Shown here: positions 7,875 through 17,475 of the stretch, in pieces
Numbering within the stretch: position 1 is the stretch's first letter
How the letters are laid out: the number at the start of each line of letters is the position of its first letter
DNA from: JBBRNH01 sp038230415
Lineage (GTDB): Bacteria > Bacteroidota > Bacteroidia > Cytophagales > Spirosomataceae
NCBI GenBank assembly: GCA_038230415.1
Contig: JBBRNH010000006.1
Span: 1-64,000 of the forward strand
DNA length: 64,000 nucleotides
Direction: 5' to 3'
The notes under the pieces: generated by a model
Seen by the model: only the letters and a program-made list of their open reading frames with translations
Databases searched by the model: none
Told to the model about the DNA's origin: nothing
Made by a program: the position numbers and the translations under genes

Positions 7875-10670
7875 ATGTCTAAAAACTTAGTCATTGTAGA
7901 GTCTCCGGCGAAAGCCAAAACCATCGAGGGCTACCTCGGCAGCGATTTCACGGTGAAATCGAGTTTCGGCCACGTCCGTGATTTGCCCAAAGATGGTATC
8001 GCCGTTGACGTAACAAACGGATTCAAACCGGCCTACGAAGTCTCGCCCGACAAACGGGCGTTGGTCAATGAACTAAAGAAGTTAGCCAGCCAAAAAGGAA
8101 TGGAGGTCTGGCTCGCTACCGACGATGACCGTGAGGGCGAAGCCATCTCCTGGCACCTCAAAGAAGCCCTCGGCCTGCGCGACAATACCAAACGAATCGT
8201 GTTTCGGGAGATTACCAAAACCGCCATCCTGAACGCTATTAAGCAACCCCGCACCATTGACGTTGACCTCGTGAACGCGCAGCAGGCCCGGCGCGTACTG
8301 GACCGGCTGGTGGGGTATGAACTCTCGCCCGTGCTGTGGCGCAAAATCAAAGGCGGCAGCATCAAAGGACTGTCGGCGGGGCGGGTGCAGTCGGTAGCGT
8401 TGCGGCTCGTGGTGGAGCGCGAGCGGGAGGTGGACCGGCACAACGCCAAATCGAGTTTTAAGGTAACGGCGCAGTTTCTGGTAGAGGGTAGCAAGGTGCT
8501 GAACGCCGAACTGCCCAAAAACTTTGCCACCGAAGCCGAAGCCCGCACCTTTCTGGAGGCCTGCATCGGGGCCGGATACCGCATTAAAAACTTAGAAGTC
8601 AAGCCCGCCAAAAAATCACCCGCCCCGCCCTTTACCACCTCAACCCTGCAACAGGAAGCCGCCCGCAAGCTCTCGTACTCCGTTGACCGGACGATGAAAC
8701 TCGCTCAGGGACTCTACGAAGCCGGTAAAATCTCGTATATGCGTACCGACTCCACGAGCCTGTCGCAGGAAGCCGTTGACAAAGCCACCGCCGAGATTAC
8801 CACCGAATTTGGGTCCAACTACGTGCAGAACCGGCAGTATAAAACCAAAAACGAATCGGCGCAGGAAGCCCACGAAGCCATCAGGCCCACCAATTTCAAC
8901 GACCGCAACGCCGGGGCCGACCGCGACCAGAAACGGCTGTATGAGCTGATCTGGAAACGCGCCATTGCCTCGCAAATGGCTGATGCTCAACTCGAACGTA
9001 CAACGGTAACGGTGGGGGTTTCTTTTGGAAATGCCCGTTTGAGTAGTGCCGCAACCAATTTGCCCGGAGCCGACGATACCGACAGCCCGTTTACAGATGC
9101 GCTTTCTGTTGCCAGTTTTTCGCCGACAACCCCCGGTGGACCGTCCCAATCATCAACCACTGGCAGCCTTCCTTCTGAACTCATCGCGCAGGGTGAAGTG
9201 ATTAAATTCGACGGGTTTTTGCGGGTTTATCTCGAATCGAAAGACGACGAGGACGATGAGGACGCGAAGGGAATGTTGCCACCGTTGAGCATCGGGCAGG
9301 GGCTGAACCTCGGTCAGATGAAAGCCACCGAGAAGTTTACGCGCCCGCAGCCGCGCTACGCCGAAGCGAGTCTGGTGAAGAAGTTGGAAGAAATGGGAAT
9401 CGGTCGCCCGTCAACCTACGCGCCGACGATCTCGACCATCATCAACCGGGGTTATGTGGAGAAACAGGACCGTCTTGGTCAGGAGCGGGCGTTTAAAGAA
9501 TATACGCTGAAGCAGGATAAAATCACCGAAACGAGTGGCAAAGAAACCTTCGGCTCCGAGAAGGCCAAACTCTTCCCGACGGACACGGGCATGGTGGTCA
9601 GTGATTTTCTGGTCGAATACTTCCCCAACATCGTGGACTACAAGTTTACGGCTAATGTGGAGAAGGAGTTCGACGAAATTGCCGACGGTAAAATGAACTG
9701 GCAAACCATGCTGGAAGGGTTTTATGACCCGTTTCACCGCAACGTAACCGAGATTCAGGGTTCCGATAAGGTGTCGTTCAAAACCGGGGAGCGCGTGCTG
9801 GGTGCCGACCCCAAAACGGGCAAACCAATTTCGGCGCGGCTCGGCAAATACGGCGCGTTTGTGCAGATTGGCGAAGCCGCCGACGAGGAAAAACCGCGCT
9901 ATGCCAACCTCCGCAAAGATCAGTTGATCGAAACCATCTCGCTTGAGCAGGCCCTTGACCTGTTTAAACTCCCGCGTGAAGTGGGTTTCTTTGAAGATAA
10001 ACCAATGGTGATTGGTGTGGGTAAATTTGGCCCCTACGTGAAGCACGACGAGAAATTTGTATCCCTCACGCCCCAGGACGACCCCTACACGATTGACGAA
10101 GCCCGGACCGTAGAACTCATCCAGCAGAAACGAGCCGAAGCCGTAACCGAAGCCCTCGGTGAGTTTGAGGGTCAGCTTGTGACAACTGGAAAAGGCCGCT
10201 TTGGCCCGTATGTGAAATTTGCCGACAAGTACGTGTCGCTGCCCCGCACCGAATCACTCGCCGGTTTAACCTTAGAACGGGCTATTGAACTGATTGCCGC
10301 CAAACGGCAGGCCGAAGCCAGCAAATACATCACGGAGTTTCCCGAAAACCCCAGTATTAAGGTCGTGAACGGGCAATACGGGCCGTATCTGGCGGTGGGC
10401 AAGCGCAACGTCAAAATCCCGAAAGACGTGGATGCCGCCAGTCTGACGCTGGAAGATTGCCTGAAATTAGCCGGCGATGACCCCGCAGCGACCACCAAAG
10501 CCCCGGCAAAAAAAGCAACCGGCACCAAAGCAGCCGCTACAAAAACAGCCACCAAAGCCCCCGCCCGGAAAGCAACCACCGCAACGGCTAAGAAAGCGAC
10601 AGCTACTAAGCCGGCAACGACCCGGACGGCAACGGCAACCAAAAAACCGGCAGTGGCAAAGAAAAAATAG
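7875..10670 (+). CDS. topA: DNA topoisomerase I
   Basis: A 931-residue type IA topoisomerase that relaxes negative supercoils. The N-terminal Toprim domain starts NLVIVESPAKAKTIEGYL and contains DDDREGEA (residues 83-90). The active-site Tyr288 lies in SYMRTDST. The C-terminus has the GRFGPYVK-type repeats usual in Bacteroidota in place of zinc fingers. Three features stand out. Residues about 385-435 form a low-complexity Ser/Thr/Pro insert. Just after it is an acidic run (DDEDDEDA). The last 60 residues are a histone-H1-like tail of Lys, Ala and Thr, probably a nonspecific DNA clamp. A strong terminator follows directly. Confidence 0.97.
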   Translation: MSKNLVIVESPAKAKTIEGYLGSDFTVKSSFGHVRDLPKDGIAVDVTNGFKPAYEVSPDKRALVNELKKLASQKGMEVWLATDDDREGEAISWHLKEALGLRDNTKRIVFREITKTAILNAIKQPRTIDVDLVNAQQARRVLDRLVGYELSPVLWRKIKGGSIKGLSAGRVQSVALRLVVEREREVDRHNAKSSFKVTAQFLVEGSKVLNAELPKNFATEAEARTFLEACIGAGYRIKNLEVKPAKKSPAPPFTTSTLQQEAARKLSYSVDRTMKLAQGLYEAGKISYMRTDSTSLSQEAVDKATAEITTEFGSNYVQNRQYKTKNESAQEAHEAIRPTNFNDRNAGADRDQKRLYELIWKRAIASQMADAQLERTTVTVGVSFGNARLSSAATNLPGADDTDSPFTDALSVASFSPTTPGGPSQSSTTGSLPSELIAQGEVIKFDGFLRVYLESKDDEDDEDAKGMLPPLSIGQGLNLGQMKATEKFTRPQPRYAEASLVKKLEEMGIGRPSTYAPTISTIINRGYVEKQDRLGQERAFKEYTLKQDKITETSGKETFGSEKAKLFPTDTGMVVSDFLVEYFPNIVDYKFTANVEKEFDEIADGKMNWQTMLEGFYDPFHRNVTEIQGSDKVSFKTGERVLGADPKTGKPISARLGKYGAFVQIGEAADEEKPRYANLRKDQLIETISLEQALDLFKLPREVGFFEDKPMVIGVGKFGPYVKHDEKFVSLTPQDDPYTIDEARTVELIQQKRAEAVTEALGEFEGQLVTTGKGRFGPYVKFADKYVSLPRTESLAGLTLERAIELIAAKRQAEASKYITEFPENPSIKVVNGQYGPYLAVGKRNVKIPKDVDAASLTLEDCLKLAGDDPAATTKAPAKKATGTKAAATKTATKAPARKATTATAKKATATKPATTRTATATKKPAVAKKK

Positions 10671-10682
10671 CCATGATTTGCG

Positions 10683-10722
10683 AAAAAAAAGGTGGCTCGA
10701 GCTAATCGGGCCACCTTTTTTT
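10683..10722. terminator. Bidirectional intrinsic terminator
   Basis: AAAAAGGTGGC and GCCACCTTTTT pair around a loop of about 12 bases, with an A-tract before and a T-tract after. It ends topA on the plus strand and the LytTR gene on the minus strand. The LytTR stop codon begins inside the T-tract. Confidence 0.9.
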
Positions 10723-11092
10723 ATGAATTTACTGCCACCCGCATCTCCCGCGCAAACGCACCCACCCGCCTTCGGGCAATGTCCACCCGGTCACCGTTGG
10801 TGAGCTGCACCACATACCGCCGGGACTGCACACGGGCAACGTGCGCCCGGTTGATGAGGTGCTTGCGGTGAGTCCGCACAAACAGCCCGGCAGGAATCCG
10901 GTCCTGCAAACACCGCAACGTGAGCGCTACCAGCAATGCCGACCCATCGGCGAAGACGCAGGTGGTGTAGTTGCCCACCCCTTCGAGCCGGACAATAGCC
11001 GTTAAATCAACCCACCGGCGGCCACTCTGAAACGGCAGACACAAGGCAGTGGGCGAGACAATGTTGGTTTTATAGACTTTGGGTGGTTTCAT
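10721..11092 (-). CDS. Stand-alone LytTR DNA-binding protein
   Basis: A 123-residue protein that is almost entirely a LytTR domain. VDLTAIVRLEGVGNYTTCVFADG is the first half; LFVRTHRKHLINRAHV and the C-terminal strand with VQLTNGDRVDIARRR complete it. LytTR domains bind paired direct repeats and usually sit behind a receiver domain. Here no receiver is present, so activity must be constitutive or controlled by abundance or a partner. It is the last gene of a minus-strand group with the giant surface protein upstream, separated by a small palindrome. It may regulate that locus, which is inference. Confidence 0.88.
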   Translation of the reverse strand: MKPPKVYKTNIVSPTALCLPFQSGRRWVDLTAIVRLEGVGNYTTCVFADGSALLVALTLRCLQDRIPAGLFVRTHRKHLINRAHVARVQSRRYVVQLTNGDRVDIARRRVGAFAREMRVAVNS

Positions 11093-11101
11093 GATTTTGA
11101 A

Positions 11102-11124
11102 CCCCCTCCTGTTTCAGGAGGGGG
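11102..11124. repeat. CCCCCTCCTG palindrome
   Basis: CCCCCTCCTG (11102-11111), loop TTT, CAGGAGGGGG (11115-11124), followed by CAGGGGGTGG. It lies between the stop of the surface protein and the start of the LytTR gene. A G+C-rich palindrome of similar design lies inside the CHAT gene at 42934-42965. Confidence 0.65.
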
Positions 11125-11141
11125 CAGGGGGTGGTAAGTCC

Positions 11142-14100
11142 TTAGAATCCTAATCGCAACTTAGCCGCAGGCACCGCCAACCGTAGTCTGGCATTGGCGC
11201 GGGGCGTTAGCTTTTTGGCGTTACCCGTTGTCGAGAGCGTGACGGTGTGCGTCTGATCGAGAATGACCTCATCGGTTGGCAGGGGTGTCCTGACCAAATC
11301 CCAGGTTTCGGGGTCTTCCCAGTTGCCGGTTTTTATGCTGGTGATGATGTTCTGGTTGCTGGCCGGGTCGTCGTTGAGAATGGTGGCCGTTATGGACGCT
11401 GCCGCGCTGATGCCGTAATCGCCACCGTCGAGCAGGCCGATCACCACCGTCTCGTCGGTTTCGTAGCGCGTGTCGGCCACCGGGTCAATGAGCAGCGTAA
11501 CCGAACTGGCTCCCGCCGGAATCATAATCGTACCGACCGCACCGTTGACCGTTGCCGACAACGGCTGTAACCCCGGTGCGCCATAACTCGTGGTATAATC
11601 AACGCCAAAACTGGCAGTACCCGCCACGCTGAAATTGATTAGGGTGTTGTTGGCTGCGTTCTGCGGCAGTCTGAAAACGACCTGAGCCGCGCCGGTGGCA
11701 TTTTCGGCGATGGAACTGTTATTGGCCGTTACCGACAGAGACGGCAGACCCGTTGTCGAAACCGGCCCCGATACCTGAAAGGTCCAGATATCGGGCGTTG
11801 TTTTGATGTTGCCATACACATCGGCAATGCCCGTCAGGGTTACGCTCAATACCTCACCGGCGAAGGGAGCCAAACTGCCTGCGGGTACAATCACGATCTG
11901 ATTGGCCGAGCAACCCACCGTTGCCGGAATCACCTGCCCGGTGCTGGCTCTGGTCAGCACCGGGGCATTGTTGTTTTTGATGCGCGAGCAGGCTAAAGGT
12001 TCGTCGTAGGTAGCGCCAATGGTGTTACCAATTACATAAAGACCACCGGCAGGTTGAGGAATACCGAACAGGTCGGGCGGGGTTCTGTCCACGATGCCCG
12101 ATGCCCGTGTCGAATACGCCGTGCCGATTCCACCGCTACCCGTTGCACAGGTTAGTTTGAGCCGAAGGTCGTAGGAGCCGTCGGTCAGGCCGGTGGTGTT
12201 CCAGTTGATGCTCGTGCCGTTGGGGCTGTTGTCGAGTTGGGCCGCCGTGCGGGTGAAACCCGTTTGCCAGCTACTGGCCCCTTGTGGGGTGTATTCGAGC
12301 GATACATCGGTCAGGTTTGCCAGGGTGTATCCGCTAATCAGCACCGGCAGACTGTTGTTGTCGGCAATGCTGGTAACCCAATCGGGAAGGGGCGAAACGA
12401 GGGTAACATTGCTGCACGGGTTCTGGAAATAGGCCGACAGCGTAATGATCTGGCTGCTGCCTCCGCAACTGGCCGAGAGTTTGAATTTCAGACCCTCGTA
12501 GGCGTAGATGTTCGGGTTGCCCTGCCGGATGAGAATCGTGATTGACAACGTAGCTAACCGGGCCAGGCTGTAGGTAACGGGGCCGCTGTAATCACTGCCG
12601 TTGATGCGTATGGTGGCGTTGTCGGGGTTGCTGCCCGCCACCAATTCGATGGTGGCCGACCGGGTTGGGTCGGTAATGACTTCGCTGATGTTACTCATGT
12701 TGAGCGTAAAAACGGCATTGCCCCCCGCCGGTACCCCGCTGACAACGGTAATGGGTGCGCTGAACTCGAACTTATCGCGGGGGCGGGTTTTGGCTTCGGG
12801 CGGGCAACTCGACTCCCCAGCCAGGAGCCGGAAAACGGGCGTGCCGTAAGTGGGGTCTCTACCAACATCCACCGAAAAGCGGTCGCCACCGTTGGCATCT
12901 ATGAGGGTATAGCCCGTTGTGACTACACTTGAACTGGTTCCTTTCGTATTCCCATTTACTTCAACCTTAATCTTAATCCTCGATAGTGCTTCGACTTCAC
13001 TACCTGATACTTTCAGGCTGAGTCCGTTACTAACCTCAGCGGATAAGTAAGTACTATATTCTACGGCATACGTCTGGGCACTTAAACTTGCCACCGATGA
13101 GCTAAACTGAGTACCCCCGCCAGTGAATGTTTTATTCGACTCAAACTTAGCCTCCGCTTTATTCTTGTCATTATTGGTCAGTATCTGCTGCCAGAGACTT
13201 ATTTGACTGGCATAATCGGTTCGTGTGACAGAATCGGTCGCGGGGGTCAAGTTGATCATGTCTTGCAGATTCGGGATTACCTGATTCCGAATCGTTCGGA
13301 CGGGGGTGTAGTAATCCGTCTGCACTTTGTCGGGCGCAATAGCCAGCACCTGAGCCGACGTAACACTGCAGCTATTGGTGAGGCTAATCTCCGTTGCTAC
13401 CGAATAAAACATATTGAAGGCGGCCCCAACCACCACGTCGGCATCGTCGCCAGTAAAACCTGGCTGGCTGGAGGTGGCAATCCGGCTGTTGGTTGTGGTG
13501 GTAAAAGTCCACTCATTGTTGGCACCCAAACTGCCGCCTACGTCTAATGATCCGTTGTTAATTACCTGAAACGCTGCTTCAGTCGCAAACCCAATCCCAA
13601 TCAGAGCTTTAACGCCAAGTCTTATTTTTAGAGCGGTCTCGTTGTTAATGCTAACGGATCCACCTATTTTGTAACTCTGTGAACTCACAACAGATTGCTC
13701 CCGGAAACTAAAACTACCATCGCCCGGCGGGTCATGCAACACAAAAAGGGGTAAGGCGGGTGTGACCGTCTCGAAGGTTTTGTCACCCGATTTGGCTCCG
13801 GTAAGCACAATGTTGCGGCTCAACAGCGTAGCTGCCCGCCCGAACTTGTCGGTAAACTGAACCGTGAATGACCGGTAGTAAGGGGCTACGATATTTGGTT
13901 CGCTGGGCAACAGCGTCAGGTTGGCCACGCCACTGACAAAAACGGGCCGAAACGTTTGGCCGTTGCTCTGCTGCACGTTGGTGGCTACAATCAGGGTGCC
14001 GCTGATGCCGGTGGTGCTCACCACGCTGCCGCTACCACCCGACGTACTCACCACGCTGCCGCTGTTACCCGATGAAGTGGTGGTGGTAAACAGGCCCCCA

Positions 14101-17100
14101 CTGACGGGACACCCCTTGCTAACCGGCCCCTGATAGATTTTGACGGTAAGTGGGGTTGGTACACTTTGCTCCATCACCGAAAAAGCCGATGCCGTGCCGC
14201 AGGCCGCCGGGCTTACCAACCCTTCTACCGCCAGCGTCGGCGGGCGTTCATAAACTACGTTCAGCGTCACCACCGCCGTAGTCGAGGCCAGGTTCCGCGT
14301 TAGCGAATCAGCGGGCAGGTTGTTGACAAACGTCATAAAATCCGTAAGCCCTATCCCCGCCGTGCTGTTGGGCGACAGACTCAGGGCCGTTACCTTATAA
14401 ATGCGGGGGGGCAACACAACCTGATAATAGCCCGCGGAGTTGGTGATAACCTGTTTTTTGAAACACGACAGCCGGTTGTTACCCGACGCATCTTTCAGCA
14501 CGTCGGTAAACTCCAGCACTGCCTGCCCAATGGCTTCACCGCAACCCGCCGACACCCGGCCCTGAATGGTTTGTGAGGTTGGGCTGTCGAAATTCAGGTT
14601 ATAGACATTACTCGATACCAAAACCGTCTGCGAAGCAGGCACAAACACGAGTTTGCTGGCTGTGGCGGTTAGTGTGTAGGTGCCGGGGTTGTTGATGGTA
14701 GCCGCAAAGCGACCATAGTCACCGGGGGCGGGCGAGTTGAGATACTGGGTTTTGGTCTGGGCAAGCTGGTTGGCTCCCTGAAAGGTTTTTATCACCACGC
14801 TGTCCACCGGACAACCGATAAAGCCCGTTAGTGAGGTGCTGCCCGACAGTCCCGTGATGCAGTCGGGACAGGTTTGGCGGGCTTGCCCGGAAATAGCGAA
14901 GGTGGTCAGGTCTCTGAAATCGGTCAGCGTTCGCGGATTGGTAAACTGGTTGAGCGACGCGGTTTGCGAGGCCGGGCTAAAGACGTGAACCATCGTGGGC
15001 GAGTTGGGCGGTCCGTCGTTACGGTCGGTATAGCGCGGGGTGATCACAAACGTTGAAGCCGTGACCGAACCCGTTGGCGAAATGCTTGAATTGACCCCGT
15101 AATAAATTGGCGAAATGTTGTAGGTGCCATCGGTGCCGGAGACGGTGGTATAGGTCATACTGCCGGGGCTGCCGGCCAGCCCGGTGGTGGTTCGGACGGC
15201 GGTGATCGTTACACTGGCAACGGGCGTAAAGCCGTCGCCACTCACCACCCGCCCGGCAATCACCCCGTCGGCAGGCACCACCCGCACCTGCACCGGCGCG
15301 GTAAATGCCGATAGGCTACAAACGCTGGTAACACGGCGGAAGTAAAATGATTTGACTGGTAGAGCATCGTTCGAGATGGTGGGCAGGCCTATGGTTTGCG
15401 AATTGCTATTGGGCAGGTCGGTCCAGGTAGTGTTGTTTTCGCTTTGTTGCCAGGTCAGCGTGAGGGGTGTTACGGCAGGTACGCCGGTGGGTGCGCTCAG
15501 GCTGGTTAAGGCAAGTTGAATTTCCTGCGGATACGGCACAATGGGCGGCCCGCCGATGCCGCCGGCCGTTACGGTTGATGGTGACACAATCGTAATGACC
15601 GGGCTGACATTCGCTGATGATCCAGTACAGTTGTAGGCTAACCGCTTAAAAGCCACCGTTTGGCCGGGGCTTATGAGGGTAGTTAGGGGCAGGGTGGGTC
15701 CGGTCAGGTTGGCAACGGTAGCAAAAGGAGCTCCATTAACACTGCTCTGCCAGCTATAGGGCCGATAGGTGAAGCCATCGGTTTGGCTCTGTATGACCGC
15801 GTCAGCGCAAACTAAAACGGTTCCGGTTGCGCCGTTGACGCTGAGCGTACCCGCCGATACTGCGGGCGGAATTGTTGGGAACTCAACCGCGCCGAGGTCA
15901 GCCGCAGCCCCAAAAATCCGGGCATTACCGGCCAGATCAGTCGTACCCAGCAGGGCCGTTGTGGCCGTGGCATTGCTGCCGTTCAGCACGGGCGTGCAGG
16001 GGAAGGTTGCTAAGGTGCCGGTGTTGCTGAACGGCGTTGTGGTAGTCGTAAGGTTGCCGGTGCCGGTATAACCCGTAACGGTGGCCTCAAACAGCGACGA
16101 TGTTGCCGTGACGTTTAGGGTACCGTTGAATGCGGGGGTTCCGATGTTGCCGAAAACAACGCAGTTATTGAGTTGTGCGCTGGCACTGGTTCCATAAATC
16201 AGGTTACTGGCTCCTCCTGTACCTGTTGCTGTACGGTTCGCGGTAAAACTACAGTTGTTGAAAACAGGCGTACCAGTAAGCGTATTCAAAACGCCCCCGG
16301 CATAACCGTAGTTATCACTAAAGCCACAACTGCTGAAGGTAGGCGATGCAGATTTAATGGAGAGTGCGCCCCCAACATAGCTGAAATTTTGGTTGAAAAA
16401 GCACCGGGCGAACTGCACATCGCTCGTCGTTATATTGGTGCCGTCGTGAAAAACGGCACCCCCTTCTCCAACTGTTGCTAAAGCATCGTTTCCCAGAAAC
16501 CGGCTATCAGCAACGATCAGTGAGTTGCTAATGAACGGGAACCCGCTATTTAACACGTTGCCGTTCGCGATGGCTCCGCCCCTGATGCTCGCCACATTGT
16601 TATCGAAGGTGCAGTTGGTAATCGTAAGCGAACTAACTCCACTCTGAGCATACGTGGCGATGGCCCCGCCATATACGGCAAAATTATTCGTGAAGAGACA
16701 CCTTGTCATTGTTAGGAAACTAAACCCACCGCCCTCGGCCCGATGAAGCATTCCCCCGCCATAGCCATTGCTGTCGTTCCCGTCCGCATACCCACCCACA
16801 ACAACAACCCCGTCGAGGGTGGTACCGGGGGTCTGGTTTGGGACGTTGGTCAAGACGTGGTAGGAGTTGTCAAGAACAGTACTAAAGCTGCCAATCTCGC
16901 CCGACAGTGTGGTGCTGCCGGGAAACGTAACGGGTCGCTGGCTCAGGGCGGTTTCGGTACCCGCAAAGCCGCCATAGACCGATACGCCAGTTTGCAGGGT
17001 AAAACTGACAGCCCGGCTGGTGTTGGCATTGCCGCCGGGTTTGTAGGTTCCTGCCGCCGTCCAGACCTGCCCGCCCGTGGTGGTCGTGAGTGAGTTAATG

Positions 17101-17297
17101 GCTCCCTGCAAACTGGCGGTGGCCGTAGCCCAACTCGTTGCGCTGGCCGGGTTGGTGTTGGTGCCGGTTGTTCGTACATACCGGATAGTCTGGGCTTGCA
17201 AGAAGGGAGTCGTAAAAGCCAGTAAGCCTAAAACAAGCGTGATGCCAAAAAGAAAGCGGTTTTGCCGCAGGAGGAAGGTGTATAGCTTGTCCATCAT
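11142..17297 (-). CDS. Giant secreted beta-helix/Calx-beta surface protein
   Basis: A 2051-residue exported protein. The chosen start (MMDKLY) gives a classic signal peptide ending FLQAQ. Domains in order: a right-handed beta-helix with repeated NCxFxxN-type turns (about residues 40-470, choice-of-anchor Q style); Ig-like segments; a carboxypeptidase-regulatory-like domain (IAGRVVSGDGFTPVASVTI); more beta-sandwich modules; a Calx-beta domain (SIAENATG to LNDDP); and a short NWEDPETWDL module. It ends without a recognisable T9SS sorting domain, which is odd for so large a secreted protein. The function is probably adhesion or polymer contact. It lies just downstream of a hybrid two-component regulator that may control it. 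Confidence 0.88.
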   Translation of the reverse strand: MMDKLYTFLLRQNRFLFGITLVLGLLAFTTPFLQAQTIRYVRTTGTNTNPASATSWATATASLQGAINSLTTTTGGQVWTAAGTYKPGGNANTSRAVSFTLQTGVSVYGGFAGTETALSQRPVTFPGSTTLSGEIGSFSTVLDNSYHVLTNVPNQTPGTTLDGVVVVGGYADGNDSNGYGGGMLHRAEGGGFSFLTMTRCLFTNNFAVYGGAIATYAQSGVSSLTITNCTFDNNVASIRGGAIANGNVLNSGFPFISNSLIVADSRFLGNDALATVGEGGAVFHDGTNITTSDVQFARCFFNQNFSYVGGALSIKSASPTFSSCGFSDNYGYAGGVLNTLTGTPVFNNCSFTANRTATGTGGASNLIYGTSASAQLNNCVVFGNIGTPAFNGTLNVTATSSLFEATVTGYTGTGNLTTTTTPFSNTGTLATFPCTPVLNGSNATATTALLGTTDLAGNARIFGAAADLGAVEFPTIPPAVSAGTLSVNGATGTVLVCADAVIQSQTDGFTYRPYSWQSSVNGAPFATVANLTGPTLPLTTLISPGQTVAFKRLAYNCTGSSANVSPVITIVSPSTVTAGGIGGPPIVPYPQEIQLALTSLSAPTGVPAVTPLTLTWQQSENNTTWTDLPNSNSQTIGLPTISNDALPVKSFYFRRVTSVCSLSAFTAPVQVRVVPADGVIAGRVVSGDGFTPVASVTITAVRTTTGLAGSPGSMTYTTVSGTDGTYNISPIYYGVNSSISPTGSVTASTFVITPRYTDRNDGPPNSPTMVHVFSPASQTASLNQFTNPRTLTDFRDLTTFAISGQARQTCPDCITGLSGSTSLTGFIGCPVDSVVIKTFQGANQLAQTKTQYLNSPAPGDYGRFAATINNPGTYTLTATASKLVFVPASQTVLVSSNVYNLNFDSPTSQTIQGRVSAGCGEAIGQAVLEFTDVLKDASGNNRLSCFKKQVITNSAGYYQVVLPPRIYKVTALSLSPNSTAGIGLTDFMTFVNNLPADSLTRNLASTTAVVTLNVVYERPPTLAVEGLVSPAACGTASAFSVMEQSVPTPLTVKIYQGPVSKGCPVSGGLFTTTTSSGNSGSVVSTSGGSGSVVSTTGISGTLIVATNVQQSNGQTFRPVFVSGVANLTLLPSEPNIVAPYYRSFTVQFTDKFGRAATLLSRNIVLTGAKSGDKTFETVTPALPLFVLHDPPGDGSFSFREQSVVSSQSYKIGGSVSINNETALKIRLGVKALIGIGFATEAAFQVINNGSLDVGGSLGANNEWTFTTTTNSRIATSSQPGFTGDDADVVVGAAFNMFYSVATEISLTNSCSVTSAQVLAIAPDKVQTDYYTPVRTIRNQVIPNLQDMINLTPATDSVTRTDYASQISLWQQILTNNDKNKAEAKFESNKTFTGGGTQFSSSVASLSAQTYAVEYSTYLSAEVSNGLSLKVSGSEVEALSRIKIKVEVNGNTKGTSSSVVTTGYTLIDANGGDRFSVDVGRDPTYGTPVFRLLAGESSCPPEAKTRPRDKFEFSAPITVVSGVPAGGNAVFTLNMSNISEVITDPTRSATIELVAGSNPDNATIRINGSDYSGPVTYSLARLATLSITILIRQGNPNIYAYEGLKFKLSASCGGSSQIITLSAYFQNPCSNVTLVSPLPDWVTSIADNNSLPVLISGYTLANLTDVSLEYTPQGASSWQTGFTRTAAQLDNSPNGTSINWNTTGLTDGSYDLRLKLTCATGSGGIGTAYSTRASGIVDRTPPDLFGIPQPAGGLYVIGNTIGATYDEPLACSRIKNNNAPVLTRASTGQVIPATVGCSANQIVIVPAGSLAPFAGEVLSVTLTGIADVYGNIKTTPDIWTFQVSGPVSTTGLPSLSVTANNSSIAENATGAAQVVFRLPQNAANNTLINFSVAGTASFGVDYTTSYGAPGLQPLSATVNGAVGTIMIPAGASSVTLLIDPVADTRYETDETVVIGLLDGGDYGISAAASITATILNDDPASNQNIITSIKTGNWEDPETWDLVRTPLPTDEVILDQTHTVTLSTTGNAKKLTPRANARLRLAVPAAKLRLGF

Positions 17298-17350
17298 TGA
17301 ATTAGATTTTGATGGAACAAAATTGCCGGTCAAACCCGGTGCTGGCCTTT

Positions 17351-17435
17351 ACGCATCGTGCAAATGGTCGCACTCATCCGAAACGGGCAGAAAAAAGAAT
17401 AGCACTCAACACGCAGGGGTCGCACGTATCGTGCA
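17351..17435. promoter_or_regulatory. Two spaced ACGYATCGTGCA motifs upstream of the surface-protein gene
   Basis: ACGCATCGTGCA (17351-17362) and ACGTATCGTGCA (17424-17435) are direct repeats 73 bases apart, each beside a TCGCAC. The second is also part of the palindrome GCACGTATCGTGC. They lie in the 178-base gap between the regulator stop and the surface-protein start, and could be regulator binding sites. Confidence 0.4.
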
Positions 17436-17475
17436 TCGAGTAGATAAAGGAGATTTGTAAACTATTGATAGACAG

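Noticed and set aside
9411..10046. Long open frame opposite topA, and similar long frames opposite other genes (for example 6576-7256, 13203-13547, 19258-20025).
   Set aside because: These are antisense shadows of well-supported genes: no family motifs, no promoter, and low-complexity translations.
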